Shown here: positions 35,351-47,467 of the stretch, one piece after another
Layout of the letters: each line of letters opens with the position of its first letter
Position numbering within the stretch: the first letter of the stretch is position 1
NCBI RefSeq assembly: GCF_963583255.1
Contig: NC_084815.1
Span: forward strand, 20,710,307-20,774,306
Origin: Pyrus communis
Taxonomy: Eukaryota > Streptophyta > Magnoliopsida > Rosales > Rosaceae
DNA: 64,000 nt
Reading direction: 5' to 3'
The notes under the pieces: model-generated
Seen by the model: the letters and a program-made list of their open reading frames with translations, nothing else
Database searches by the model: none
Told to the model about the DNA's origin: nothing
Program-made: the position numbers and the translations under genes

Positions 35351-37420
35351 TCACCCGTTATGCAGTTTCATGTCCAACAAGGAACTGAAAGGAGGGTGAG
35401 TGGCGTTGCCTTTTAGGAACATATCAGAAAGCACCTTGTACATGGCTTCAGTGAGATGAACTCCATCCCAATTGATGTACTGGGACGGGCTTTTACAGGC
35501 GGTGGCAGAAGGCGTGCCGCAAGTGGCAAACACGTCGAAGTTGTAGGGGTCATCGCTCTTCCCACAGCAGGCCTTGAAGCTCTCCGTGAAACCGTACTGG
35601 CTCGGATTCTTCATGACTGCGAGATGGGCATTCCAGTAGTCAGCATAGGTTATGACAGCATGGGGAAACTGTTTCCTGAGTTCTTGCAACTTTGCTTGGA
35701 GCACAAGGTTATGGCTGTAGGTTTGGTTGTTGACACTCTTGACACATTCGATGCTGTCTCTGTCGTCTTCCGGAGCTAACGTCATCGCCAACGGCAAGCA
35801 GCCTGAAAGTGGCAGACCTTGGACAACAACATATTTGGCACCCTTCTTTAACAGTGCCTGCAAAGCATTGAAAGCATTTCTCCAATCAGCCCAAGTCCAA
35901 AACGTATCATGTACTACGGTTTTTTTTTAAATTTATTATTAAGCTTAATTTCTAGCTTTAGTATTTATCTTCGAAAGAATAAGGACCAAATTCAATGCAA
36001 TTGAATTCATGAGAGTAATGCAATGGAGACCATATTTTTTTACACCACATGGTGTGTCAAATGATTCACATAGCCAACGTGATGGGTATAAAATTACACT
36101 TTCGTTCATGTGTCTCCAACTACGTCGAATTCGAATTTGTCATGTAGTTTGCAAATTAATCCAAATTCGTTGTCGTTTTTGGAATCGAAAATAGAGGATG
36201 AAAGTGGAACTTTATTAAATTAAAGAGATTGAAAATGTGATTTAGCAGAAATAGGAATCCGCCCAAAAAAGGAGAGAAATATATAGGACTTTATACTCAT
36301 AACCAAAACAACTTGAAGAACATTTTTTTTTTTTTAAATAATTATTATTAAGGGAAGGAAGAAGGTTCGAAACTATTATATTATTTAAGGAATGGAAAAG
36401 TTTCAAACCTGAGATGCAATAGTAGAAACCCAAAACTCTATCCACAAGGATATTAGACTACAACTTGAAGATTTATTATGCCTGTTGACTTTAGGCATTT
36501 GAGTTTGTGTTAGACAAATAATTCTAGTTAGGTGAAAAAAGAAAGAAAATGATTTCCGTACACTACGTTATACGTTTCTCCTTCTGCAGACTCATATGCA
36601 TTTTGTTCCTTAATTCTCTCTATTCCGAAAACCAAACATGAAAAATGGGCGTGTAATGAAAAAAATACGATGGGTTAAAATCACTTCCCAAAACTAAATT
36701 AAAAACATACAATTTTTCAGACCATTTATTCTACCCATAAAAATCTAACAAAATTAAAAATCATACCTGCAGAAAGCTAGTAACCCTACTGACCCCAAGC
36801 TTCTGAATTGTATCACCTGGCACAGCAGATCCAATTGTGTAAGCATAATCATTGACTCCGATTTCTCCAACCCAAAAAAGTGCATCATCAAATTTGCATT
36901 CCGGTCCTCCAACTTTGTCCAAGAACTTGTTGAACCAAAGCAGCTGAGACAGGATAGACTGAGGAGTGATGGCAAGGCTGAGGTTGTTCTTCACAAAGAA
37001 CTCGTGCTCTATGGCAGTGGAACCCGCGACGGCGAAGTTAACTCCGTGAGTTGAGTCTGCTGAGGCATTGCTCGAAACGACACGGTAGGGTGGCAAGTAG
37101 GGCAAGGAGAGTGACTCGGTGACGAAGTCAATGACTAGGCGGCCGTCGGAGTAGCGGTTGGTGGGGCGGTGAAAGAAGGTGATGCCGTAGGGAGAGTTTG
37201 AGACGTGGCCGAAGCCGCTAGGGCCTGTGATGGATCTTGTGTTGCCTGTGTCTGTGAATGAGTCACCAAAGGCGTAGATTTTCTTGAAGGGCGATGTAGG
37301 GTTTTGTTTTGTTGCTACAGCGGAGGCGGGGAAGGAGGAGGAGGAGAGGAAGGAGATGGTGGTGAGGGTAATGAGGGTAATCTGCCAAGATGTGAAGAGT
37401 GGAGAAGAGGAAGAAGCCAT
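35351..37420 (-). CDS. GDSL esterase/lipase (SGNH hydrolase), At3g48460-like
   Basis: Two exons: 36767-37420 and 35351-35857, joined in phase 0, giving 386 residues, normal for plant GDSL lipases. These are secreted ester hydrolases acting on lipids or acetylated substrates; physiological substrates are mostly unknown. Residues 1-35 form a signal peptide. Catalytic blocks: FGDSFTDTGN with the nucleophile Ser54, block II Gly133 (NFAVAGS), block III GVND with Asn190, and the C-terminal DGVH with Asp349 and His352. All four blocks are intact. N-glycosylation sites are plausible (NASAD, NNLS, NATH). It is closest, from memory, to the At3g48460 type. The promoter lies above 37421, with a TATA-like TATATAC near 37475. 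Confidence 0.92.
35858..36766 (-). other. Intron of the GDSL gene
   Basis: A 909-base AT-rich intron with donor CTGCAG/GTATGA and acceptor TTTGCAG. It contains poly(T)/poly(A) runs and no recognisable nested gene. Confidence 0.8.
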
Positions 37421-38968
37421 GTCTAAGCTCTCTTACTACTAGCTAGCTACCTTATTACTTTGCATATGTATAGTTCTTATATACTTTTTTAACTTCTGCA
37501 AAAGGGCAAATATGTCTTTTAACTTAAGCAGTGTATGCTATTGGAAACAAATTTAAGACTACTTGTGCAAATTATTGTCACGAGAGCAGTGTTCGATTTA
37601 CAAAATTTCGTGTTTATGATTAGATCCATTTATATTTTAAAAGATCATTTGTATAAAAAAATCAATTAAAATTAAGGTCGTTTAGTCACTTAATGGTAGC
37701 AAATAGCTATACGGATCATAATGTTTTTACCAAATCCGTCCATTTGTTTTTGTATAGTTTGTTGACTAAATGATCTCATATTATATTGAGTTTATATAGA
37801 AATGATCTTGATAAAGTGATTTATGATATTAACATTTCAAATTATACGTTTAAGTTTTGTAAATCAATCACCAAATAAAATGAGGAAGAACTCCTCCTCA
37901 AGAAGCCAAGTTAATTCCTATTGTTGTATGCCATTAGCATCAACATCCAATTGATGGATCCATTGATTTGGAAGTAAAAAAAACAATGAAAAGGTTCTCA
38001 TAATTTTCATTGATTTTGCAAAGATTGTAAAACATTTTAGCATTGTAAAACGACAAGAAGTTTGGCAAAATATTCGAACTTCGGATGTCTTTCAATTTTT
38101 TTCTTCCCATATTTATGCATTTCATTGTCAGAATACAAATAAAATTATTGTGTTATTTTAGTTCTTCTGTAATAACTTGTTAGTTTTGTGACCTAATTAA
38201 AAATCAGCATAAATTATGAGTTTGATTGACACTGAAATAGGTCGGCATACCATAATTACGAACAAACATCAAACAATCAAAGTTCGAACTTGAAAGTTAC
38301 TATATACTAACTTAAGGGTGGCGGTGACTCGTGTGGGAGCTATTAATTTAGATCTAAAAAGATCTTTGAAGTGGTTGAATGAAAAAGAGAGGCCTTAAAT
38401 GATCATGTGTCACAACTCCCAACCGGTTTCCTGCTGCTATTTTGGAAAAAAACAGAGAAATTTCAAAAGTCAAAAAAAAAAAAAAAGAATTCTTTTGCTT
38501 TTTGTTTCTTTCGATTTAAACTTGTTTGAAAATATATTTAAAATAATTAAAAATATTTTTTGTAAAAATATTTGGAGTCAATTCTTAATAAAAATGTAAA
38601 TAAATCGTAATAAAACACTTAGAATTACAGTGTAGAAGAAGCACATGTTACAATAAGGATTTAAGTACATTTAAAATTTAAAAATACTTTTTCAAAAAAC
38701 GCTTAGAATTATTTTAAAAACAGTTACAAACAAGCCTTAATAAATTTGAAAGTTTGGTGGAACTAAAAGCTTTTGGTTTGGACGGTGCTTTTGACGTGCA
38801 TGCTTATATTTTGCACCCACCTCTGTGACCGTACAGATACAACCAAATCTATAAGGACGTCATTTAAGAAAAGGATTCGGCTTGTGACTGTTCATCGTAG
38901 ATCGTGCGATTAGTTGTCATTGAGTATTATTTATATTTAATTTTTAATTTTGAAATGATTTCTAATCG
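37421..38968. other. Intergenic region upstream of the GDSL gene
   Basis: It holds the GDSL promoter, then AT-rich DNA without supportable genes. The 66-codon ORF at 38399 and the 61-codon ORF at 37940 are not domain-bearing. Confidence 0.5.
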
Positions 38969-38973
38969 CACGA

Positions 38974-39255
38974 TGTCACATCCTGACCCGGGGCGGATCA
39001 CTTTCCCCGCCCGCTCAAACACCGTAGTACGATATTGTCCACTTTGGGCTTACTATTCCCTCACGATTTTGTTTTTGGGAACTCACAAGCAACTTCTCAA
39101 GGTCACCCGTTATGGGATTGCTCTAGCCCCCTTCTCGCTTAACTTCGGAGTTCTGACGGAACCCAAAGCCAGTGAGCTCCCAAAAGGCCTCGTGCTAGGT
39201 AGGGATGAGAATATACATATAAGGATCACTCCCCTGGACGATGTAGGATGTCACA
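38974..39255 (-). mobile_element. Cassandra-type TRIM solo LTR with 5S rRNA-like sequence
   Basis: The 282-base unit begins TGTCACATCC and ends GGATGTCACA. It is flanked by a perfect 5-base duplication CACGA (38969-38973 and 39256-39260), the hallmark of a complete LTR insertion. On the minus strand it contains AACTCCGAAGTTAAGCG, a 17-base match to the core of plant 5S rRNA, followed by a diverged GGGTGACC...GAAGT segment. Cassandra terminal-repeat retrotransposons carry 5S-derived promoters in their LTRs. Only one LTR is present, so the insertion has been reduced by LTR-LTR recombination. Confidence 0.9.
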
Positions 39256-39260
39256 CACGA

Positions 39261-40100
39261 TGTACAATGAATGGTCATAATCACAAAATTCCTAGAATCC
39301 TAAAAAAAATGATCAGGCAAGAATCATTTTCCCATCATTTATTAGGCCTCCTTTTCAGATGGCTTGCGTTAAATGACGTGCGTATAAATAAATATATGCA
39401 TGGATGCAACCGAAGCAAAAACTATAGGACACTCACGTGATGTGAGTCCTTTGCATAAATTATGTTCGAATTTATAGCGCAAGAAATGTAGGTACGAAAG
39501 AGGCAATCATATTGCTTGTTTGAGATGCTTGTCTAAGAACTAAAAACTAATTTTTAGTAAAAATTTAAGTGAATTCTGAAAAGCAGTTGAACAAATATTT
39601 GATGTTTTTCTAAAAAGGATTCAAAGTAATTTCATTAAAAACGTTTTCAGTTATTTTCAAAGCACATTCGGACGAGCCTTTATATTCATAATCATATGAC
39701 CCCATTTTAAATTATTTATGCTCATAATCGCTTTCACTATAAGATCTATTATTAGAAGGACGTGATGTTTATGTCCTCTCACCTGTTTTATTTTCTCACC
39801 CACTAAAAATAGGGGCTATTAGACCTAGGTCCAATTACATAGATGGTTTTTAGGAGTGAGTCCAGTCATCCAATTACATGTTTTTATTTCTTTTATACTC
39901 ATTTTATATTTTTTTAAAAATATTAAAAATCAATTAAATTTCTTCTAATATTATGCATTTTTCAACTCCAAAAAATCTATTTAATATCTTACAACAACAA
40001 AAACTAATATACTAACATAAATTATCCACAAAACATTCTACCTTAACTCAAGTAACAAATATATGAATATATATTATACCTGTAAGCGAGATATGAAACC
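39261..40100. other. Intergenic, AT-rich, with a worn MITE-like stretch
   Basis: No gene is seen. The segment around 39555-39680 (AAAAGCAG...CATTCGGACGAGCC) recalls the right end of the Tourist-like elements elsewhere in this window but is too worn to bound. Confidence 0.4.
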
Positions 40101-41105
40101 TAACTAAAAGGTAAGAAAAATCATAATATACCTACATGCAAGACACATTAATTTATGACACGTTGATTATAAAAAAGAATCTATCATATAGATACATAAA
40201 AATAAATAACCTGTGATATAGGTTGATTATAAAAATTAAAAATAAAATATATAAATGGGGCTTAAAGCAGGAGGAAGAACAAGAAATAATAAAAAATAAA
40301 AAGAAAAAGAAATAATCAAGGAGATAATTAGGAAGAAATTTGATTTTTATAATAAATCTTATCATTGAATAGATAATTATTGATAATTAAATAATTAAAT
40401 TTAAGGAATTGGACTTATTTTAATAAATTGGACTATTCCTACTATTGGCTAAAAAAATTGGACTTATATTAAGTTCTCCCTAAAATGAATTAAAAATAAA
40501 TTTGACATTGATGTCAAATTTGACTTCAAAGCACAAAGCCTTCAAATCCAATCAGCAAATAACACTTCGGTTAACTAAAAGGTAGGAAAAATCATAATAT
40601 ACCTACATGCAAGACACATTAATTTGTGACACGTTGATTATAAAAAAGAATCTATCATATAGATACATAAAAATAATTAACCTGTGATATAGATTGATTA
40701 TAAAAAATTAAAATAAAATATATAAATGGGGTTAACTAAATGGTAGGAAAAATCATAATATACCTACATGCAAGACACATTAATTTGTGACACGTTGATT
40801 ATAAAAAAGAATCTATCATATAGATACATAAAAATAATTAACCTGTGATATAGGTTGATTATAAAAATTTAAAATAAAATATATAAATGGGGTTTAGAGC
40901 AGGAGGAAGAACAAGAAATAATAATAATAATAAAAAAAGAAATAATCAAGGAGATAATTAGGAAGAAATTTGATTTTTATAATAAATCTTATCATTGAAT
41001 AGATAATTATTGATAATTAAATAATTAAATTTAAGGAATTGAACTTATTTTAATAAATTAGACTATTCCTACTATTGGTTAAAAAAATTAGATTTATATC
41101 AAGTT
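40101..41105 (+). repeat. Three direct copies of an AT-rich unit (long-short-long)
   Basis: The phrase TAACTAAA(A/T)GGTA(A/G)GAAAA, followed by TCATAATATACCTACATGCA, starts at 40101, 40572 and 40733. Copies 1 and 3 continue for about 370-390 bases through AGGAGGAAGAACAAGAAATA and CTATTCCTACTATTGG. Copy 2 stops after about 160 bases, at AAATGGGGTTAACTAAA where copy 3 begins. Similarity is very high, so the duplications look recent. The unit has no coding capacity and no recognisable termini. Confidence 0.85.
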
Positions 41106-41365
41106 TTCCTGTAAAAATAACTAAAAAATAGATGACAAATCAATATAATATATAGATCAGTAAGTAGTGGGTTACCTAGGCGGTTGTGGTCTTCCTTGTC
41201 AACCCTCTCTCTCGAATCATTTCTCTCATTGTAGATCGTAAATTAGTATAGCATATTAGTTGTGACAATAAAATAATAACATTGGTGAGAAAATAAGATG
41301 GGTGAATGGGCATGGTATCACTTGTTTTTTTTTGTTAGAAATCGAAGATGCACTTGGAAGGGCAG

Positions 41366-41711
41366 GCTGGTTTGGTATTGCTGTGCTTTGAAAAAAAAAT
41401 TGCTAAAAAAATTACTTCTGCTATGCTGTGAGAATAAGCAGCTGTGAAATAAAGTAGCAGAGTGTTTGATAAACTTTTTTGTAAAAGTGCTTTTGAAAAA
41501 AAAAAACAGTATTATAGTGTTTGATAAACTTTATGTAAAACAAATGTGAAAAAAACTGATTTTTCAAAGTTGGGCTTTGCAGCTTTGTGTTTTTGGTTTT
41601 TTCACCAAAAACTGTGAAAAAAAGCTAAAGCTGAATGTTTACCAAACAAAAAAAATCTCTCAACTTTTTTTGATAGCCACTTTTTTCAAAATCACCTCAG
41701 TACCAAATTAG
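41366..41711. mobile_element. hAT-like MITE, worn
   Basis: The left end GCTGGTTTGGTATTGCTGTG and the right end CACCTCAGTACCAAATTAGG are imperfect inverted repeats. AAAGTGCTTTT-type motifs fill the interior. It has no coding capacity, and target duplications were not resolved. It lies about 450 bases beyond the 3' end of HAL3. Confidence 0.5.
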
Positions 41712-42167
41712 GACGAAGTAACTTGCTTATCCAAAAAGCACTTTTTAAGTTTTTCAAACCAAACACCGTCAAAAGAGCTTTTGATTCTTCGTAAAGCAAT
41801 TTTGGCAGAATTCCAAAAGCAATCCCACACTTAAAAAGATTCCAATTGCAGAAAATGTAATTTTCAAAAGAAGTTATTCATAGATAAATTACAAGCTAGA
41901 ACCAAATCCATTCAGACATAGATTCTTCTAATGTAGTACCAAATCATGAACCAAATCAGAGAGTGAAAAGCTGAAACGAAGTCGACTACTACGGATTCTA
42001 GATGTATAATTAGCCCGGTTCACATACGAAAACACAAAATGCGCCTAATGCGAGATCAAAGAACCCGGAACAACAACTCTACCATGTTATGGATGCCAAA
42101 GCCAGATTCTGTCATCGGGCCTCAAGTCAAATTTCTGTTGTCGAATCTCAAGATCGCAGGTTTACAA
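41712..42167 (-). other. 3' flank of the HAL3 gene
   Basis: The minus-strand 3' untranslated region of HAL3 presumably occupies the upper 200 bases. Nothing else is recognised. Confidence 0.5.
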
Positions 42168-43031
42168 TTATACTGGTTGCTGAACGTTATTGCCGCCTTG
42201 TTGAACTCGTGACTCGAAAAAGAGTCTTACAGTGGAATAAATCAAAGAAGGTTCGGCCATTGCTCCATTCCCGTAATCTCCACAAGCCAGCCTCTTTGTG
42301 ACTGGTGGGATGAGCGAAACTCCAAGTTCATCAATCAACATGATATGTCGCTCTGTGAAGGGGTTCTTCCACATCAAGGTATTCATGGCTGGTGCGACGA
42401 AGAAAGGCTTGCTGTAGTCCCATGCTCGTACGATGCATGTCAGTAGATTGTCACACAATCCCCCGGCAATCTACAAGAAGAACACGGGACATTAGTTCCA
42501 TCTCTCATTCTTCCCACGAAACAGAAACAGAAGGGATAAAAAATAAAATTGAAAGTTTCACATATGATAATAGTTTGAGTAACATGCTGATAAGACGTGC
42601 AGTTTCTAGTAAAACAAATTCTCAACTATCTCATCTCGTAGCAAAAACAACTTCATAAATTCACAAGACTTCCAGATCGTGAATATTACCTTGCCTAGTG
42701 TGTTTGCTGACAATGGGGCGATAACCAAGATATCCGCCCAACGGCGGAGCTCAATGTGAAGCACACTATCACCCATTTTGTTCCAAGTAGACCATTCATC
42801 CTCGTCGGTGTACAGGATTACATCCTTGGGAAGTGATGCTCTATCAATGAAATGCAAAGATGCTCTTGTGGCAACTGCTTTTACTTCTGCCCATTCTGAA
42901 AAACTATGGCAAAGGTTGCCAAACTTTATGGCAGCTACACTTCCACTAGCAGCAAGTAGAATCCGAGGCCTCCTTGGGGCAGGATTGGCTTGTGGCTCAA
43001 TCTCTGGACTCGCAGGTTCAGAGCTTGACAT
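42168..43031 (-). CDS. HAL3: Phosphopantothenoylcysteine decarboxylase (HAL3)
   Basis: Two coding exons, 42690-43031 and 42168-42470, encode 214 residues, the size of plant HAL3. The enzyme is a flavoprotein (FMN) that decarboxylates 4'-phosphopantothenoylcysteine to 4'-phosphopantetheine in coenzyme A synthesis; plant HAL3 is also tied to salt tolerance and growth. Key features are present: the flavin-binding start RILLAASGSVAAIKFGN (residues 23-39), active-site His92 in LHIELRRWAD, APLSANTLGK, substrate-binding PAMNTLMW with Asn144, and active-site Cys177 in ACGDYGNGAM. The start at 43031 follows directly after a splice acceptor (GAATAG/GGT), so the transcript begins in an upstream exon (see 43821-43859). 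The gene is head to head with the callose synthase copy that starts at 44888. Confidence 0.93.
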
Positions 43032-43820
43032 ACCCTATTCAAAAGATATCAACGTGTTCATAAACATCCTTGATTCCCAAAGAATCAAAACAATTTAAAA
43101 CAAAAGAAATATCAGGCTTTGCATAAAATCTTCAACCTAATATTTGGAAAGTGCCTACATACTGCCTCAATTTATTCAAAAAAGAAAAGAAGTGACAAAT
43201 CCGCAATGAATTTGAACCCCTGATCCCCATGCCCAAAACACCAAAGGGAAAAGGGAGCCATTACACAACCGATGATCTAGGTACCACACAAATTGTTCAT
43301 CAAACTTTGCTCACTGCACCACAAAAACTCGATCAAGAAAAACATATCCACTTATGTTCTATCACTCATCCCATTTGAGTACACAGCGGACCAATTCAAG
43401 CTAACACTAAAAAAGATTCAAAATTTCTAGCTAACACTTAAAAGAATTAAATTTCAACCTACAAACGACAACTTTTTACTTTTCCCAATACAAGATACAA
43501 TTCAATGAGAAAAAGTGGGGAAATTTTATCCATACAAGAACAGCAATTTTCCCCTATGATTAAACCCAAATACAAAGCATCCGAGAAGTACCCACATATG
43601 TTACATTACACCACCGCAAAGTGATCTCGGATTGAATGAATAAAAATGGGTTCCTTCCAAACAAATCCCATATAACCAATACAAGAAATCTACTGAAATC
43701 GATAGTTTGATAAATCCAGAACATGACAATCAACATATATGAACATTTTCAAAAGAAACTTGTAAGACAATCCAAAGATGTCAATAGAAGAATTAAAGCT
43801 CCCAAACAAAACGAACATAC
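43032..43820 (-). other. Intron in the HAL3 leader
   Basis: The stretch between donor (43820) and acceptor (GAATAG before 43033) is AT-rich, with no gene or repeat recognised. A leader intron is inferred from the acceptor immediately before the conserved start codon. Confidence 0.5.
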
Positions 43821-43859
43821 CCAAAAGCATCCTCCGGACTGACGAAGGTGATCATTCAT
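43821..43859 (-). CDS. HAL3: Candidate upstream coding exon of HAL3
   Basis: On the minus strand, ATG at 43859 opens 13 codons (MNDHLRQSGGCFW) that end exactly at a consensus donor, TTTTGG/GTATGTT. Joining it to the acceptor before 43031 keeps the frame through Gly into the conserved Met (GMSSSEPASP). It could extend the protein N-terminus by 14 residues or be untranslated leader. Two diverged versions of the same ATG-donor unit sit upstream of the second callose synthase copy (54002-54079), so the unit existed before that duplication. Confidence 0.45.
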
Positions 43860-44131
43860 GATCCCGATCAAAACTCAAAAAAAGATGATCTTGAACGATC
43901 ACAACAAAAATAATAAAAATGGAATTTTCTTGCAGCAGGGAAAACCTCTGAAGAAAATTAATTATAACTTTACTTTCTTTCTCAGAGGTTTAAAACCAAA
44001 CACCTTTACTGCATTTATAAAATAATGCTCTCTCCCTTTTCCCGCTCAATCCCAATAACAAACTAACAGAAGACTAACCGTTGCAAACCCACACTCCTAA
44101 AAAGATTCTAAATTTCGAAACAGTGTGCGAA

Positions 44132-44205
44132 AGGCTCGTAGCTCAGTAAGTTAAGAGCATTCTCCGTTGCATCCGAGGTTCGATTCCCCACAATGTGATG
44201 AAAAT
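44132..44205 (+). mobile_element. tRNA-like segment, probably a SINE head or tRNA pseudogene
   Basis: The stretch has a good box A (TAGCTCAGTAAGTTAAGAGC) and box B (GGTTCGATTCC) at tRNA-like spacing. The acceptor stem does not close (GGCTCGT has no ACGAGCC partner), and the T stem has at least two mismatches, so a working tRNA is unlikely. It lies in the divergent promoter between HAL3 and the callose synthase copy. No poly(A) tail follows within 100 bases. Confidence 0.45.
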
Positions 44206-44887
44206 TACAGCTACAAAAGGAATATATTTTCCCTAATTGTCTACTCAGACGAGCAGATTAAGCAATAAACAAAATTAGCATCAATTAAAGCGTAATTGGA
44301 ATCTAATCGCATGTGATTTAGTACTAAAACGAAATAGAATTCCAGCAATTGAGTGAGAAATTGTTACTGAATTGGAATGGTGAGTTCCCTCCGCGTGTGG
44401 TTTGAGGCGATTTAGGGTTTTTGAGCTGAAATCTCAGCGAGGCGGGTGTGTTCAGGGACCGAAACGCAGCGTATTGGACTTTGAATGAGGCGAACCGGTC
44501 TCGTACTGCCTCTCTCCAGAGGTGTTCCGAAGTCCGAAACGATGATGTGTTTATGTTCTTTTACTTTTCGTTTAAGTATTTTCATCTTTATCGGGCGGGT
44601 ACGTGTACCCGATATTGTAAAGTGTAAACACGTGTTTCGATACTATTGGTTCGATTCCATAGCTCGAAAAGGAGTTTTGGCACCATTTGCCCGCTTTATT
44701 TCCTTCGTGTTTTAAGCTTAAATCTAAAAGGGCAATTACGTAATTTCGACACCATCTTCCTCACATTTCCACGGTCTCTCTTCGCACGCACTTCCCTCGT
44801 CGTATACATTAATTTCCCTCGTTAATTTAAACCTCTCGCTGCTCTCACCGAGTCGGACCATTCAACTCGGACCGAGTCAATTCCTTG
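44206..44887. promoter_or_regulatory. Divergent promoter region between HAL3 and callose synthase copy 1
   Basis: HAL3 leaves leftward and the callose synthase copy rightward from this roughly 1 kb interval (43860-44887). The right part (TAAATCTAAAAGGGCAATTAC, GAGTCGGACCATTCAACTCG) matches the leader of callose synthase copy 2 (55458 and 55623), showing that both copies kept their own promoter-proximal sequence. No TATA box is obvious on either side. Confidence 0.55.
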
Positions 44888-45204
44888 ATGGCTAGTGTTT
44901 GCGACAATTGGGAACGGCTGGTGCGAGCCACGGTGAAGAGGGAGCAGCTCAGAAGCTCCGGCCAGGGTGCGGTCCCGCTGTCGCTGGGGAGGACCACCAC
45001 AAGCTCCGGCCAGGGTTCGGTCCCGTCGTCGCTGGGGAAGACCAGTACTACCACCATCAGTGTCAATGCGATCTTGCAAGCTGCCGATGCGATTCAAGAT
45101 GAGGACCCCAAGGCATCAAAAATTTGTAAGGACTTTTCATGATCTTCTTTTTCTTGACTTTTTCAAATTAATGCTTTTTTTTTCAGCGATCAATTCAGTT
45201 TTCC

Positions 45205-45590
45205 TGTTGGAGATGATAAACCTAGTTTGGATAAATCTCTACACCCTAACGAAAGGTCCACGTCAGCACCACCAATTCAACCACAACCTTCCCGCTGCAA
45301 TCTGCAACCGAAAGGATCATAACAACACAGTCCATTACCTGCACAACTCTCTCAACTATCTGCTGTACAACCTGGACTCAACTATCTGCTGTACAACCTG
45401 GACAACAGAAGGAATAATCCCAGCCAAACAATCACATGGCTTCTGCCACCTTTATTGTTGTTTATCTGCCACCTTTAATGTTGTTTATTGCATGCGTGTA
45501 TATGCAAACTGTATATAAACCATGCTGCCATTGCAGCATTGTATAATGAGAAAGATAAGTGATCAAAGCAATATTCTTTAGGAGATAGTG
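45205..45590 (+). mobile_element. LTR-like insertion in intron 1 of callose synthase copy 1
   Basis: From TGTTGGAGATGATAAACC (45205) to about GTGTCCCACA (45597), this sequence has no counterpart in copy 2's intron 1. It has a TATA-like TGTATATAAACC (45510) at a promoter-like position and a short tandem repeat (the unit CTGCTGTACAACCTGGA at 45360 and 45386). This looks like a solo or partial LTR; target duplications were not found. Confidence 0.4.
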
Positions 45591-46824
45591 TCCCACATCG
45601 AAAATAAATATAACAAAATAATATATTGTACACGAGAAAATTGTTTTCGGACTTTTTTTTTTTTCTTCCTCAGCTGGAATATGATGCTTGTTTCGATGTT
45701 AGTGCAGCAGGCGCATAGTATGGCGCAAAATCTGGACCCGAAAAGTGATGGCATCGGTGTTCTGCAGTTTAAGGTTGGACTGATGACTGTAATCAAGGTA
45801 TCACTTATGGCTGTGTTGATGGCATAAATGTTCTTTTGTTTCTTTTCCTTTTTATGGTTAAAATTTTAAGATATGAGTATCTGGAACCTCGTTTCAGCAA
45901 AGACTTGCAAAAAAAGTTGGGGGTCAAATAGATCAGCGTCGTGATATTGAGCACCTATGGGAATTTTACCAGCGCTACACGCGACTACATCGAGTTGGTG
46001 ATATCCAGAGACAGGAACTAACATGGCGGGAATCTGAAACTTTTGGTGCTGACTTTGGCAAGTATGGCCACCGTTATTTACTTTAGTAGAATACATGTTT
46101 TTCTAACAGAAAACATTGTTGGTTTTCTGTCCAAATTTTTGTGTGTTATGTTCTACATTGATGAGATGCGATGCATACTTACGGAGATTGGAAAACGCAT
46201 GTTGAAATTAATGAATGTGAATCACTTTGGTAAAATGTATATCATATCTTTTGTTTGATGAACAAGAATCTCATATAATATGTTATTTATTACTCCTTTT
46301 GTTGTTTCATATTGGAGCTCAGTTGTTTAGAAATTAAAGAGACAATGGCTACCTGGAGGACTGTAGTTGAGGTGATGAAGGCACTTAGCAAAGATGCCGA
46401 TCCTAATGGAGTCGGAAAACTTATTACAGAGGAGGTATTTGTCCTCAAATTTCGTCTTATATTGACTTATTCGAGTTGATTTTGGGTGATCAAGAGTAAC
46501 GATGAAAAAATCAATTCCTTACGAATTTCTGTCTCCAAGTATTTTCAGCATTGTTGTTTTAACTTCAGTGTGCGTGATTGACTTTTTTCAATTATCTGTC
46601 GGTTTCCAGTTGCGAAGAGTTGAAACACCGATGCAACATTATCTGAGGAGCTAACAGCCTACAAAGATGTCCTTCCAGAAGCACCACGATTAATCAACTC
46701 AATTGGAGCTTTCCCAGAAGTAGGTTTCATCTGAATTATATTTGTCTCGCCATCTGTTCTTCATTCCCTTCAAGAGTTCTGTTACTTTCACTCTGTATCT
46801 TATCTGCCATACCATTGAAGTTAC

Positions 46825-47377
46825 TGTTGATTGTTGGCTCAAACCAAATGTAGTCTAAAACCAACAAATGATGTTGGCTACTTTTGTGGTCAAAATTGAT
46901 GGTTGGCATGCTACATGTGGGAAATAAAATGGATGGTCTTATGCCTAATTTGTTGTCAAAGAATGGATGCATTTATGCCTAATTCTTTTGACTTGATGAG
47001 AGGCCTTTGGCCTATAAAAGGAGGTGTAGGCATAACTCAAATACAACATCAAGGAGAAAGGAAGAGAGAAAAATAGCAAGAAGCCATTTGGCATAGAGAA
47101 GAATTTTCTCAAATTGTCTTGCTTTGTATTTTTGGTTTTCTCTTCCTATTGTAAGTGTGTGAGCTTGGGGTTATTCGGGTCTTTGGGAAATTGAGTGATA
47201 AACACTATTGTATGTTCTCATTGATTATAGTGGAATACTCCGTCGTCTCCAAACTGGATGTAGGCATTGCCGAACCAGTATAAATCTTGGTGTTCTTGTT
47301 GGTATTGTTCCATTTATCTTTTGTCAGTTATTGTGGTTTATTTTTCACTCACACTTGGTTGACGCTTCCGCACAACA
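46825..47377 (+). repeat. 5' LTR of the Copia element
   Basis: 553 bases, TG...CA ends. It contains a TATA-like CCTATAAAAGGAGG (about 47011) as the likely promoter of the element. Confidence 0.95.
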
Positions 47378-47379
47378 AG

Positions 47380-47392
47380 TGGTATCAGAGCC
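47380..47392 (+). promoter_or_regulatory. Primer-binding site, initiator tRNA-Met type
   Basis: TGGTATCAGAGCC, two bases after the 5' LTR, matches the standard primer-binding site complementary to the 3' end of plant initiator methionine tRNA. Confidence 0.93.
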
Positions 47393-47467
47393 TAGTGTTT
47401 CGACTAGGCGTTCTCGTGGGAGTGAAAAATTTGTTGGCGCTACAGTCCCGTGAATAGTGCCGAGTAG

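Noticed and set aside
38904..39440. 178-codon ORF on the plus strand
   Set aside because: It runs across both borders of the Cassandra LTR and its target duplications; a chance frame, not a gene.
44132..44205. Functional tRNA gene
   Set aside because: Box A and box B are good, but the acceptor stem does not pair and the T stem has mismatches; more likely a SINE head or pseudogene.
44967..45518. 183-codon ORF on the plus strand
   Set aside because: A shifted-frame shadow of callose synthase copy 1 exon 1 continuing into intron 1.
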